Assembly (NCBI RefSeq): GCF_900129575.1
Contig: NZ_FQWE01000005.1
Coordinates: 186,001 to 250,000 of the forward strand
Direction of reading: 5' to 3'
Length of the DNA: 64,000 nucleotides
From: Flavobacterium segetis
GTDB lineage: Bacteria; Bacteroidota; Bacteroidia; Flavobacteriales; Flavobacteriaceae
The notes under the pieces are model-generated. The model did no database searches and was not told where the DNA came from. It saw only the letters and a list, made by a program, of their open reading frames with translations. A program made the position numbers and the translations under genes. Below, piece after piece: positions 52,927-63,500 of this stretch (position 1 is the first letter of the stretch; each line of letters opens with the position of its first letter).

Positions 52927-54222
52927 TTGAGAACTTCTATTCACAAGCCAGTTGACAATCCAAAACTGTTTAAAAAACAGCTTTTATATTGGTCACAACA
53001 GTACCGCGAAATTATTTATTTAGACAGCAATGACTATCCACAGGTTTATTCTAGTTACGATTGTGTTGTTGCCGTAGATGCATTTACCTCTGTGAAAACC
53101 GATTTTCACAATGCCTTTGAAGATTTAAAACAGTACCAGCAAATCAGTAAAGATTGGCTTTTTGGTTATTTATCTTATGATTTAAAAAATAACACCGAAT
53201 CATTATCCTCAACAAATTTCGACGGACTTCATTTTCCCGATTTATTTTTTTTTCAACCTAAAAAGCTTTTTTTATTGAAGGGAAACCAACTCGAAATTAA
53301 ATATCTTAATTTTTGCGATGATGAAGTAGAAATGGATTTTCGCAAAATAACAACGACTCCTGATATAGAAGAAAATTTAGAAGAGAAACTAATTGTTCAG
53401 CAGCGAATTTCAAAAAAAGAATATATCAACAAAGTTTCTAATGCGATTGAACACATACAGCGAGGTGATATTTATGAACTTAATTTTTGTATGGAATTTT
53501 TTGCAGAGCATGCAATTATAAATCCTATTGAAAAGTTTAGTTTGCTAAATGAAATTTCGCAACCTCCTTTTGCTACTTTTTTTAAGAATGACAAACATTT
53601 CTTATTGTCAGCAACTCCGGAACGGTATTTAAGAAAAGATGGCGACCGAATAATTTCGCAACCAATTAAAGGAACTGCAAAACGATTTACAGATTCAGTT
53701 AAGGATTTGGATTCGAGAAATAATTTGGCTTCAGATCCGAAAGAACGTTCTGAAAATATTATGATTACAGATCTTGTACGCAATGATTTATCAAAAACAG
53801 CACAAAAGGGTAGTGTTGAAGTAACGGAGTTATGTGGTATTTATTCGTTTTTACAAGTACACCAGATGATCACAACTATTATATCAAAAATAGAAAATCA
53901 ATACGCTGCTGTTGATGTTATCAAAACTACTTTTCCGATGGGAAGTATGACCGGTGCGCCAAAAATTGCGGCGATGAAAATAATTGAAGAATTAGAGGAA
54001 ACAAAACGTGGATTATATAGTGGAGCAGTGGGTTATTTTAAACCTGATGGGGACTTCGATTTTAACGTAGTCATTCGCAGTATTTTGTATAATCAGGAGC
54101 GTAAATATGTTTCTTTTTCCGTGGGAAGTGCCATCACTTCGCTTTCAATTCCGGAAAAAGAATACGAAGAATGCCTTCTAAAAGCCAGAGCGATGCGAAA
54201 AGTTTTGGGGGATTTAGTGTAG
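52927..54222 (+). CDS. pabB: Aminodeoxychorismate synthase component I (anthranilate synthase component I family)
   Basis: A 431-residue chorismate-utilising enzyme of the folate (p-aminobenzoate) pathway. The chorismate-binding domain is clear: IQRGDIYELNFCMEFFAEH, ISQPIKGTAKRF, DLVRNDLSKTAQKGSV and TFPMGSMTGAPKIAAMKIIEELE. The aminodeoxychorismate synthase assignment over TrpE rests on the short length and the PIKGTAKR context. The frame has no ATG before the conserved part and starts with TTG at 52927; the frame is open upstream only to 52906. No pabA-like gene is next to it. Confidence 0.85.
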   Translation: MRTSIHKPVDNPKLFKKQLLYWSQQYREIIYLDSNDYPQVYSSYDCVVAVDAFTSVKTDFHNAFEDLKQYQQISKDWLFGYLSYDLKNNTESLSSTNFDGLHFPDLFFFQPKKLFLLKGNQLEIKYLNFCDDEVEMDFRKITTTPDIEENLEEKLIVQQRISKKEYINKVSNAIEHIQRGDIYELNFCMEFFAEHAIINPIEKFSLLNEISQPPFATFFKNDKHFLLSATPERYLRKDGDRIISQPIKGTAKRFTDSVKDLDSRNNLASDPKERSENIMITDLVRNDLSKTAQKGSVEVTELCGIYSFLQVHQMITTIISKIENQYAAVDVIKTTFPMGSMTGAPKIAAMKIIEELEETKRGLYSGAVGYFKPDGDFDFNVVIRSILYNQERKYVSFSVGSAITSLSIPEKEYEECLLKARAMRKVLGDLV

Positions 54223-54495
54223 TAGTTTTAAGTATTGGAAACATTTGCTCAAATTACTTGAATAAATAGATTGTAATAGTTCAACAGCATTAAAAATCGT
54301 ATATTTTCATCACCACAAAACTTAATTACCTTGACGAGCATAATAGTTTGAAAAATAGAATGCTTATTCAATAGACTTATTTGTAGCGTTAGAAGTGGTT
54401 TTATTCCAAATCTAAAGGTGATTAAACGGCTACTGTAATTTGAGTTTCTCTGTAAAAATTTGGCTTAAAATAATATGAATTAATTAAATTTGATA

Positions 54496-55809
54496 ATGCT
54501 AGAAAAATTTCAAAATCACTTACATCATAAATTTCCATTTTTAAATGGTAAAAAGCTACTGCTTGCCATCAGTGGCGGAATAGATAGTATGGTTATGATT
54601 CATTTGTTTCAGCAATTAAACTACGAAATAGCGATCGCTCATTGCAATTTTCAATTGCGTGGACTTGAAAGTTTTGATGATCAAAATTTTGTTCAGAATT
54701 ACGGTGCTGCGAATGATATTCCATTTTTTATTACACAATTTGACACAAAAGCGTTTGCTGAGGATTACAAACTTTCTACACAAGTGGCCGCTCGAGAGTT
54801 GCGCTATAACTGGTTTTACGAATTGCTGGAAACGGACGAATATCACTATATTTTAACGGCGCATCATGCTGATGACAATCTTGAAACTTTTCTTATTAAC
54901 TTGTCGCGTGGAACAGGGTTAGACGGATTAACGGGGATTCCAAAACAAAACGAAAAAGTAATACGTCCGCTTTTGGCTTTAAGCCAGCATGAAATTGAAA
55001 ATTATGCTGAATTAAACGCGGTTCAATGGCGTGAAGATAGTAGTAATGCATCTGATAAATACCTGCGAAATAAAATTAGGCATAACCTAGTTCCAATGTT
55101 TAAGGAACTGAATCCAAACTTTCTTTCGTCATTCCAAAAAACGCAACACTATTTGCAAGAAGCGGCCTCAATGATAGAGGATGCAACAATTATGATTTAC
55201 CAGCAAGTGGCAAGTCAGGAGGAGCAAAATATTAAGTTTGATATAAAAAAACTACAAAAATTACCAAATTATAAATCATATTTATACCAATGGCTTAGAG
55301 AATTTGGTTTTACGGCTTGGGAAGATATCTATAAATTAGTTGAAAGTCAATCCGGCAGGCAAGTTTTTTCTGCAGAATATCGCTTAATCAAAGATCGAAA
55401 TTTTTTGATTGTAGCACCATTAGACTTTGAAAAAGAAAAACAGGAGTATTTTATAGAAGAAGAGTTGCAAGAAGTTAATTTTCCCTTAAAACTATCATTT
55501 CACAAAGCCGCTAAGCTAAGTTCGGCATCAAATAAAACTATCTTTGTCGATTCAAATAAATTGCAATATCCGCTAGTTTTGCGTCAGTGGAGAGAGGGAG
55601 ATCAATTTCAACCTTTTGGTATGAGCGGAAAGTCAAAAAAGATTAGTAAACTTTTTAAAGATGAAAAACTATCGTTGTTAGACAAAGAAAATACGTGGCT
55701 TTTATGTTCTAATTCATCCATTGTTTGGGTTATTGGGATTAGGCAAGATGAGCGATTTAAAATTGAAAACACAACACAAAATATACTTAAAATTGAATTA
55801 GAAGAATGA
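54496..55809 (+). CDS. tilS: tRNA(Ile)-lysidine synthase
   Basis: Modifies C34 of the CAU-anticodon tRNA-Ile to lysidine using ATP and lysine, allowing AUA decoding. A 437-residue protein. PP-loop SGGIDS at 26-31, HCNFQLRGLESFDDQNFV, LTAHHADDNLETFLINLSRGTGLDGL and the C-terminal TilS domain with RQWREGDQFQPFGM. The ATG at 54496 (MLEKFQNH) is preferred to an upstream TTG at 54490. The next gene starts in a four-base overlap (ATGA). Confidence 0.93.
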   Translation: MLEKFQNHLHHKFPFLNGKKLLLAISGGIDSMVMIHLFQQLNYEIAIAHCNFQLRGLESFDDQNFVQNYGAANDIPFFITQFDTKAFAEDYKLSTQVAARELRYNWFYELLETDEYHYILTAHHADDNLETFLINLSRGTGLDGLTGIPKQNEKVIRPLLALSQHEIENYAELNAVQWREDSSNASDKYLRNKIRHNLVPMFKELNPNFLSSFQKTQHYLQEAASMIEDATIMIYQQVASQEEQNIKFDIKKLQKLPNYKSYLYQWLREFGFTAWEDIYKLVESQSGRQVFSAEYRLIKDRNFLIVAPLDFEKEKQEYFIEEELQEVNFPLKLSFHKAAKLSSASNKTIFVDSNKLQYPLVLRQWREGDQFQPFGMSGKSKKISKLFKDEKLSLLDKENTWLLCSNSSIVWVIGIRQDERFKIENTTQNILKIELEE

Positions 55810-57842
55810 AGAAATTATTATTTATACTGATCGCTTTTTTGGCTTTTGCCACTGTAAATTCACAAATTCTAGATCCGGCAAAATGGACAAGCAAAATAGA
55901 AAAAAAATCAGAAACGAATTATGTCTTAGTTTTTGACGCAGTTATTGAAAACGACTGGCATTTATATTCACAATTTACTCCTGATGGTGGACCACTGCCT
56001 CTAGAAATTGCTTTCAAAAATCAAAAAGGAAATTTTAATTTGGTTGGCAAAGCCAAAGAAAGTAACACCAGAACTGCCTTTAATGATATATTTGAAGTTA
56101 ATGAAACATTTTTTGAAAAGAAGGCGCAAATCCGACAAGAGATTGTCATCACCAATCTAAAGTTGACGGAAATCAAAGTCGATTTTAATTATCAAGTTTG
56201 TAAAGAGGTCTGTATTAATGTTGAGAAAAATTTTACTTTTAAAGTTCCAGTAATTACTGCGCCTAATGCAATTTCAAGTACCGAAACCGCTAATATAAAT
56301 CCTGCTGATTCAGCTTCAGTAGATACGGCTGAAGTAAATGTAAATGAAACAAAAGCCACGCAATCTGCTCAAAAAGATGTAGTCGTTGCTGATTCAAAAC
56401 CTACGGAACAAAGAGGTTTGTGGTCAATATTTTTTATTGCATTTCTCTCTGGATTTGCAGCATTGCTCACACCATGTGTTTTTCCAATGATTCCTATGAC
56501 GGTTAGTTTTTTTACAAAACAAAGTAAAACCAGAGCGAAGGGAATTAGTAACGCTATTATTTACGGTGTTTCTATTATTTTTATTTATGTTGTTTTAGGA
56601 CTTTTGGTGACATGGATTTTTGGTGCCGATGCGCTGAATGCGTTGTCCACTAATGTTTGGTTTAATATAATTTTCTTTATTATTTTAGTGACTTTCGCAG
56701 CTTCGTTTTTAGGTGCTTTCGAAATAATGTTGCCAAATTCATGGGCAAATAAAGTAGATAGTCAAGCCGATAGAGGTGGAATAATAGGAATTTTATTCAT
56801 GGCTTTAGCTTTAGCAATCGTTTCATTTTCATGCACTGGACCTATAGTAGGAACACTTTTAGTAGAGGCCGCTTCTAAAGGAGGAATTGCACCAGTTATA
56901 GGTATGTTTGGATTTTCATTGGCATTAGCGCTACCATTTATGTTGTTTGCTATGTTTCCAGGTTGGTTAAATTCATTACCAAAATCGGGTGGTTGGTTAA
57001 ATACCGTAAAAGTGGTTTTAGGATTTTTAGAATTAGCTTTGGCATTCAAGTTTTTATCTAATGCTGATTTGGTTTTACAATTGCATTTCTTAGAAAGAGA
57101 AGTTTTCTTGGCTATCTGGATCGCTATTTTTGGAACTTTAGCATTTTACTTATTTGGCAAGATCACGCTGCCACACGATAGTCCTATCACTCATATAAGT
57201 GTTGGTAGATTGTCATTTGGATTAGTTGTTCTGGCGTTCACAATTTATTTAATTCCGGGACTTTGGGGAGCTCCATTGAAAGTGATTTCTGGTTTTCCAC
57301 CGCCAATGACCTATAGCGAAAGTCCATACGGAGTTGGTAATTCAAAAGGAGGTTCTGCTACTACAAATCAAGATTTACCAGAAGGTGCACATTTAGGACC
57401 TCATGACTTGGTTGCTTTTGAAGATTATGATAAAGGTGTGGCTTATGCCAAATCAGTAAACAAGCCTATTCTACTTGATTTCACAGGATATGCATGTGTA
57501 AATTGCAGAAAAATGGAAGACTATGTTTGGTCAGATCCTGCGGTGTTAAAGATATTAAAAGATGAAATAGTTTTAATTTCGTTATATGTTGACTCCAAAA
57601 AAGAATTGCCGAAAAGTGAACAGTATATTTCTAAAGAAACAGGTAAGGAAATAACCAGTATTGGCAATAAGTGGAGTGACTTTCAGATTACTAAATTCAA
57701 AGCTAATGCGCAACCTTATTATATTGTTTTAGATACTGAAGGCACCATGTTGTCTAATAAGCCTGAAAGTTATAACTCCAATATTGATGAGTACAAAGCG
57801 TGGCTAAGGGAGGGAATTGATCGCTTCAAAAAAGAAAATTAG
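55806..57842 (+). CDS. Thiol:disulfide interchange protein, DsbD-like
   Basis: A 678-residue protein with three domains: signal and N-terminal DsbD-type domain (about 20-155, cysteines in YQVCKEVCINVEKNF), a membrane domain of about eight helices with CxxxxxxxC-type pair represented by TPCVFPMIPMTVSFF and SFSCTGPIVGTLL, and a C-terminal thioredoxin-like domain with CxxC in YACVNCRKME. It carries electrons from cytoplasmic thioredoxin across the membrane to periplasmic thiol proteins. A linker rich in A, E, T and S lies between the first two domains. Translationally coupled to tilS by ATGA. Confidence 0.88.
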   Translation: MKKLLFILIAFLAFATVNSQILDPAKWTSKIEKKSETNYVLVFDAVIENDWHLYSQFTPDGGPLPLEIAFKNQKGNFNLVGKAKESNTRTAFNDIFEVNETFFEKKAQIRQEIVITNLKLTEIKVDFNYQVCKEVCINVEKNFTFKVPVITAPNAISSTETANINPADSASVDTAEVNVNETKATQSAQKDVVVADSKPTEQRGLWSIFFIAFLSGFAALLTPCVFPMIPMTVSFFTKQSKTRAKGISNAIIYGVSIIFIYVVLGLLVTWIFGADALNALSTNVWFNIIFFIILVTFAASFLGAFEIMLPNSWANKVDSQADRGGIIGILFMALALAIVSFSCTGPIVGTLLVEAASKGGIAPVIGMFGFSLALALPFMLFAMFPGWLNSLPKSGGWLNTVKVVLGFLELALAFKFLSNADLVLQLHFLEREVFLAIWIAIFGTLAFYLFGKITLPHDSPITHISVGRLSFGLVVLAFTIYLIPGLWGAPLKVISGFPPPMTYSESPYGVGNSKGGSATTNQDLPEGAHLGPHDLVAFEDYDKGVAYAKSVNKPILLDFTGYACVNCRKMEDYVWSDPAVLKILKDEIVLISLYVDSKKELPKSEQYISKETGKEITSIGNKWSDFQITKFKANAQPYYIVLDTEGTMLSNKPESYNSNIDEYKAWLREGIDRFKKEN

Positions 57843-57869
57843 TTTTAGCTATTAACACATGTCATTTAA

Positions 57870-57918
57870 AAATTGCACTATTTTTACAAATTTTATTGTA
57901 AAAATTAGTGTAATTTTT
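57870..57918 (+). terminator. Long-stem terminator after the DsbD-like gene
   Basis: ATTGCACTATTTTTACAA (57872-57889) pairs with TTGTAAAAATTAGTGTAAT (57896-57914), one bulge and one G-T pair, loop ATTTTA, then T5 to 57918. A stem of about 18 bp, 29 bases past the DsbD stop. Confidence 0.8.
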
Positions 57919-58269
57919 ATTTAAAGTTGAAGTAATTCTTTACATGTACGTAAGTTGAAAGTTTACAAGTGACAAAGTCAAAAAAAGAATCGTTTTACTA
58001 TTGAATCAAAGTAATTTTATAGTCTTATTTTATTCACTTTAAAATACGAATATATAGGGTAACAGAACACTTAGTTTTTTACAAAATATATAATTTTATT
58101 AGTTTTCATGACTTTTCTTGATGTAGTAGAATATTTAATTTACTTATATCTTCACTGAATAGGTTGCGGTAGAATAAATAACAGTACCAGAAAATAACCT
58201 TCAATGTAATGAAGTAGTATATAATAATTTCTGTTCTAACTAGACTAAAATAGTTACCGGGTTTAATCA
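57919..58269. other. AT-rich intergenic stretch between the DsbD-like gene and tamL-like gene
   Basis: About 350 bases past the terminator with no supported gene. A 71-codon minus-strand open frame (58106-58321) overlaps the end of the outer-membrane protein gene in another frame and looks spurious. Nothing else seen. Confidence 0.5.
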
Positions 58270-60564
58270 TTAAAAAGGGTAACCAATTGCTAAATTGAAA
58301 ATTAAATTTTCTTTTCTCCACGGTCCATTTCCAAAATTGACCTTATCTAAAACCCATCTATTACCTTCTGATAAATTTGGTTTCCGAATAGGGAAGGCTA
58401 AATCAGTTCGTAAAACTAAGAAAGAAAAGTCAAACCGCAGTCCAGCACCGGCGCCAACAGCCATTTCACTAAGAAATTTTTTAGAGAACTTTGCTCCTGG
58501 TTTTTCTAAATTGTCATTTAATAGCCAAATATTGCCAGCATCAATAAAAAGTGCACCTTTTACTAATCCATAAATTTTAGCACGATATTCTGTATTGAGC
58601 TCTAATTTTATATCACCAGACTGATCTGGTAAAAAGCTGCTACTACTACTAGCAGCTCCATCAAAACTTCCTGGACCTATTGATCGTGCTCGAAAGGCAC
58701 GTAGACTATTTGTTCCACCTATAAAAAATTGCTTAATAAAAGGCATTTCACTGGAATTGCCATATGTGTATCCTGCGCCTACAATAATTCTACTAGCTAG
58801 TTGAGAATCAGATCCTAATTTAAGATAATGTCTAAAATCATTTTCTATCTTAATAAATTGACTAAATGGAACTCCGAAAACTTTAATAGTATCACCTTTT
58901 CTAATATTGGCACCCGTCGTTAACCCAGTTAAATTTCCTGCTAAATCAATAGCTCCTTTGTAATAAAAGGTATGTTTTTTTCTTTTCTGCGCGGTGTTTG
59001 TATAGGTGTAGGAATAAGTAGGTCCAAATATTAATTGCTTCTCAATTACTTTTCCTAATGATGGATTTTCAAGAATTTTCGACTTGTATAATGCAGTAAC
59101 ATTTTGTGGACTTGCAAATGTGATTTCTGTTACATTAAGTAAATGTTCTTTTCTTTCGTTTTCTTTCCAGAGATAGCCATAAGACCCCTTAAAAGTTTGT
59201 AATGAATACAATTTTGTTCTGTTTTGGAATTCATATCCTAGCGTTACTTTAGTTTTAGGAATAAAACCGCTTGGTGAATTAAATTTAAATGGTGCGACAA
59301 GTCGGGGCCAAATCAGATTTGCTTCTGTACCAAAACGGTAAACATTAAAGCCATTATTTTGTCCGGAAACTTGAACTTCAAGTCCACCAAAAGCAGAAAT
59401 CGTCAATAGTTCTGCACCTCTAAAAGCGTTGCGATTGCTCCAATTTAAATTTAGCTCAGTTCCGGTATAATTAGCCGAATTTGTCTTTGCAAGTAATTCG
59501 AGTTGTAATGATTTCTTAGGTAATGGTGTTAAGTAATAATAAGCATCGAGATAATTTCCTGTCGTGTCAGAAACTTTAAATTGGTTTTTTACAAACTTAA
59601 ACGTCCCTAAATTTACTAATCGGTTTAAAGCTAAGTTATGATCAGTTCGATTGTATAAATCATTTTTTTTAAAGGATAATGCCCGATCAAAAATTCGTGG
59701 TTTGTATAAATTTTCAGGATCAATTATTGTAAAATCCTTGTAAGTTGTAACTGCAGTATCGACACTTTTTATACTGTCATTACCAATGGCATAGTTTGGA
59801 TAAACAATAATTTTATTGATTTTGTATGGAGTTTCTGCAAGTTCTGGAGTTTCATCTTTTAACTTAACAATAAGATCTACTTGATGATCAGCTACAGTAC
59901 TATCAACTTGGATTAGCAAATAATTAGGATTGAAATAATAAAATCCTTTTTCCTTCAATCTACCGTCAATACGGATACGTTCTTGTTTTATTACTTCTAA
60001 ATTATAGCCATCATTTTTCTTTAACAAACTTCTAGGCTTTGTTTTTGCAACAGCTTTTGCAAGCACTGTTGAGTCAGTAGGGAATTTTATATCTTTTATT
60101 TTGTATTGTTTGGCAGGATTTACATCATAAGTAACACTAGCTTTTTCACCTCTTCTCGTTGAATCAGCTATAGTTTTTGCATTAAAGTATCCACTGTTTT
60201 CTGTAAAATTCTGAAGCACGCTTTTATTATATTCAAGGTCCACTTGACTATATAAAACGGGAGCTTCTCCTACTTTATTTTTCAGCCAGTAGCGCAATCC
60301 TTTTTCTTTCTTTGGCGTACCGGCCAAATTATAAATATATAATTTTGGACGTAGACCCAATAGTGTTTTGTTAGGCTTCGGTCGGACTAAATCTTTCAAT
60401 TGGGTTTTTAATTCTTTTTTCTCTTTTTTGGATGTTTGCTCACCTTCCATTTTAATCGTTGCACCGGTATATAATAATTCTCCATCTGGTAAGAAACGAG
60501 TGTTACTACATGATGACAATAATATAGTAATAAGAATAAAATATAGTAAGTTGCTCTTATTCAT
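58270..60564 (-). CDS. TamL-type lipoprotein, BamA/TamA family outer-membrane protein
   Basis: A 764-residue protein that begins with a lipobox signal (LLSSC, SCSNTRFLPDGE), then POTRA-like regions (about 25-330) and a C-terminal 16-strand barrel with the conserved GAGAGLRFDFSFLVLRTDLAFP and terminal NLAIGYPF ending in an aromatic residue. A lipid-anchored TamA relative is the Bacteroidota form called TamL. It works with TamB encoded directly upstream; the genes overlap by 8 bases, and both are on the minus strand. Role: moving or assembling outer-membrane components. Confidence 0.87.
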   Translation of the reverse strand: MNKSNLLYFILITILLSSCSNTRFLPDGELLYTGATIKMEGEQTSKKEKKELKTQLKDLVRPKPNKTLLGLRPKLYIYNLAGTPKKEKGLRYWLKNKVGEAPVLYSQVDLEYNKSVLQNFTENSGYFNAKTIADSTRRGEKASVTYDVNPAKQYKIKDIKFPTDSTVLAKAVAKTKPRSLLKKNDGYNLEVIKQERIRIDGRLKEKGFYYFNPNYLLIQVDSTVADHQVDLIVKLKDETPELAETPYKINKIIVYPNYAIGNDSIKSVDTAVTTYKDFTIIDPENLYKPRIFDRALSFKKNDLYNRTDHNLALNRLVNLGTFKFVKNQFKVSDTTGNYLDAYYYLTPLPKKSLQLELLAKTNSANYTGTELNLNWSNRNAFRGAELLTISAFGGLEVQVSGQNNGFNVYRFGTEANLIWPRLVAPFKFNSPSGFIPKTKVTLGYEFQNRTKLYSLQTFKGSYGYLWKENERKEHLLNVTEITFASPQNVTALYKSKILENPSLGKVIEKQLIFGPTYSYTYTNTAQKRKKHTFYYKGAIDLAGNLTGLTTGANIRKGDTIKVFGVPFSQFIKIENDFRHYLKLGSDSQLASRIIVGAGYTYGNSSEMPFIKQFFIGGTNSLRAFRARSIGPGSFDGAASSSSSFLPDQSGDIKLELNTEYRAKIYGLVKGALFIDAGNIWLLNDNLEKPGAKFSKKFLSEMAVGAGAGLRFDFSFLVLRTDLAFPIRKPNLSEGNRWVLDKVNFGNGPWRKENLIFNLAIGYPF

Positions 60565-63500
60565 TTGATTTTGTTTTTGATCCTTTTTTAGCTTTTGAAT
60601 TTGCTTTTGAATTTGCTTTTTTTGACTGAATTTTTGTAAATAACTCCTTGAATTTATTATAATCTAAAGTAATTATAAAAGCTATTCCTGTTTCTACAAC
60701 TTCACCCTGAAGTGCAACTTGGTATTTATTTACACGATAAACGCGAACTTTATACCTTCCATCTTTTGAAAGTTGGTAATCTAATGATACATCTCCAGCA
60801 ATGTTGTTAGCATTTTGATTTGCTTGTTGTGGTCCTTCAATACCAAAACTACTTCCTACAGTAACCTTTAAGCGGTCGTTTAATAATTTTTTAGAGATAC
60901 CTACATTTAGATCGGTTTTACTTTCTCGTTTTCCTGTAGTATAATCATCAGATGTAGCTAAATCAAAATTTAATTCGACACCTTCAATTAAATCTCCCGC
61001 TAAATTATTAAGTTGTTCAGATAGAATTTTACTGGCACTTTCTCGTGCAATTGATGAAATATTTGTTCCTTCATTTTCACTGGCAAAAGGATTTTCACCT
61101 ATGAATCGATTAAGAAGTAACAAAGCAAAAACTTGCTTGTTCATCTCATCAGTTTGCTGTCTCAATTGTGTCAATTTCGCCTGAGTTGAATTGATAATTT
61201 CATTAGAAACGCTGTTATTTCCATCAGGTAATATAATGTCAAAAGAAATATTTGGTTTCATTAATTCTCCTGTCATTTTCAAATTTGTTTCAAACGGAAT
61301 TTTTTGCTTGTATGTGTTTCTCACTGCACTAGTAACTGCTCCAAGTTGGTCACTTACTAGGTCAATAGGAGCGGCCTCTGTTTTATAGATTGCGGTAATG
61401 TTAATATCGGCCATTGTTGGTTCACCAGTCCACAAAATATAGCTTCCTTCTTTGATGTCAAATTTTCTCTTGATTGCATTAAAATTCATTTCATAGCTTC
61501 CCTCAGATAATTCATATCTTCCGGTTAAGCTTGTTTTGCCAGAAGGATCAATTCCACCGCTTAAGTCAGCTTCTCCTTTTAGTTTTAAAAAATCTCCATT
61601 TGCTTTATCAATTACCATCGATAATTCTGCGTCTTTATCGATTTCAATAGTCACAGCGGCATTGATTCCCTTTATGTCCGAATCGCTACTCATTTCATTC
61701 AAAGTAACTTTCTGTTCAATTTTAGGGTTATCTTGATCTATAAATTCAATAATACCTTCGCGATCAGCAATTGATGGATCAGATTGTGGCAAGACAATAG
61801 TAAACTTAGTGTCTTTGTTAATTTTAATATTTCCTTCAACCACTGGATTGTCTAAATTTCCAGTTATTTTTAAATGATTGTCTAAATACAGTTCGCCGTA
61901 ATATAAATCATTGTCTTTCGCTTTTGAATTTACTGCTTTAAAGTTATCAGCATCAACGTTTAAATCAAACCCAAAATTTCTAAAATTTGGACTATTAATT
62001 TTACCATTAATTGCTAACTCATTATCATTTTCATCCTTTATTGTGAAATTATTAAAAAGAATTGCTTCGCCGGTAAATTTAATATTATCGTTGATAGATT
62101 TGAACGTGGCATTAAGTTGAGTCGCTTTAAATCCAATATCATTAAATTGTAGTTCTCCAATAACAACTGGCTCGTTAATATTTCCAGTTATCTTAAAATT
62201 ACCATTTAGAAAACCAGTACTCTCCTTTAAATTATCTAAAGTGAATCCTTGAATACTTTTTAAATTTAATTGTTCAATATCTAAATTCATATTAAAACTA
62301 CTTTGAGTAGTTCTATATATTCCATCCAGATTGACTTGATTCCCTAAGCCTGTTATTTTGATTTGCGCATTGTAATCATTTGCAATATTATTTTTTACCT
62401 GAATATTGATATTTCCAACAGTATCTTTTTTAAATGTAAAGTTTTCAATGTTTAAGTCAGAAGTAAAAAGAGGAGTTGCAGTTAAATCTTTTATAGATGC
62501 ATTACCATTTATTTCTCCGCTTAATTGTAGATCATTTTTCTCTACAAAACTTGTAATAGTGCTTATATTAAAATTTTTGAAATCTACTGAAATGGGTGCA
62601 TTTTTACTTTTGGTTTCTGATTGAATTGAAATACTACTTCCAGCCTTACTTAAATCAAATTGATCAATGAAAATGCCTTTTTTTCCAAAACTAATTACAT
62701 TTTCAGGATCTATTTTCCAAAATTCATAATTCAGCAACAAATTGTCAATATCGATATTTACATCATTATTCCCATCCAGTGAAGTAAGCGTACCGCCAAT
62801 AATATAGCGTTCTACTTCTTTTGAGTCCTTCAAAATAATTTTATAATCCACTATATTATTTGCTACTGCGCCGCTAACGCTTGTAAATGGCAATTTCAAT
62901 AAATTATTTTGTACATCATCAATAATTAAATCGTAGAGCAAGGCTTTATCCTGTGTGTCAATTTTTAAAATGGCATTAGCGATTGTATTTTCTCCATATA
63001 TTAATTTTGGAATGGCGCCGTTTATGACTATTGTATCATTGACAGAATTATATTTCCCATTTAAAGTAATAGTTTCTAAACTTTTAAGGTTAGGAACAAC
63101 TTTAAATAAGATAGGATCATCTTTTATAGCAATTGTGAAATTAAATTGCTGCGGCTGTAAAGTTTTCTTCTTTTCATTGGGATTACTATCATAATAAGTG
63201 GCAATCGAATTTGTTAGCGCAGCACCAACTTTAGAGAGTTGATATTTACCTATTATTTCAGCAGCTAAAAATGGTGATTTTATTACTAACGAATTTCTTT
63301 TAGCAGTTGATTTTGCGAAAACACTTATGGAATCAATTGCAAACTGATCTTTAGCATTAGTAACGTTTATACTATGTGCAATTACACTACCGTTCAAGTA
63401 ATCTAAATTTGCAGATTGAATGTCAGCATCAACTATTCCTCTAATTTTTAACGGTCCTGCGTGTAAGTTTAATTTTTCTAAATCGGCAATATCTATATTT

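Noticed and set aside
58106..58321. 71-codon minus-strand frame downstream of the TamL-type gene
   Set aside because: Overlaps the conserved barrel end of TamL in another frame and has no motif or promoter.
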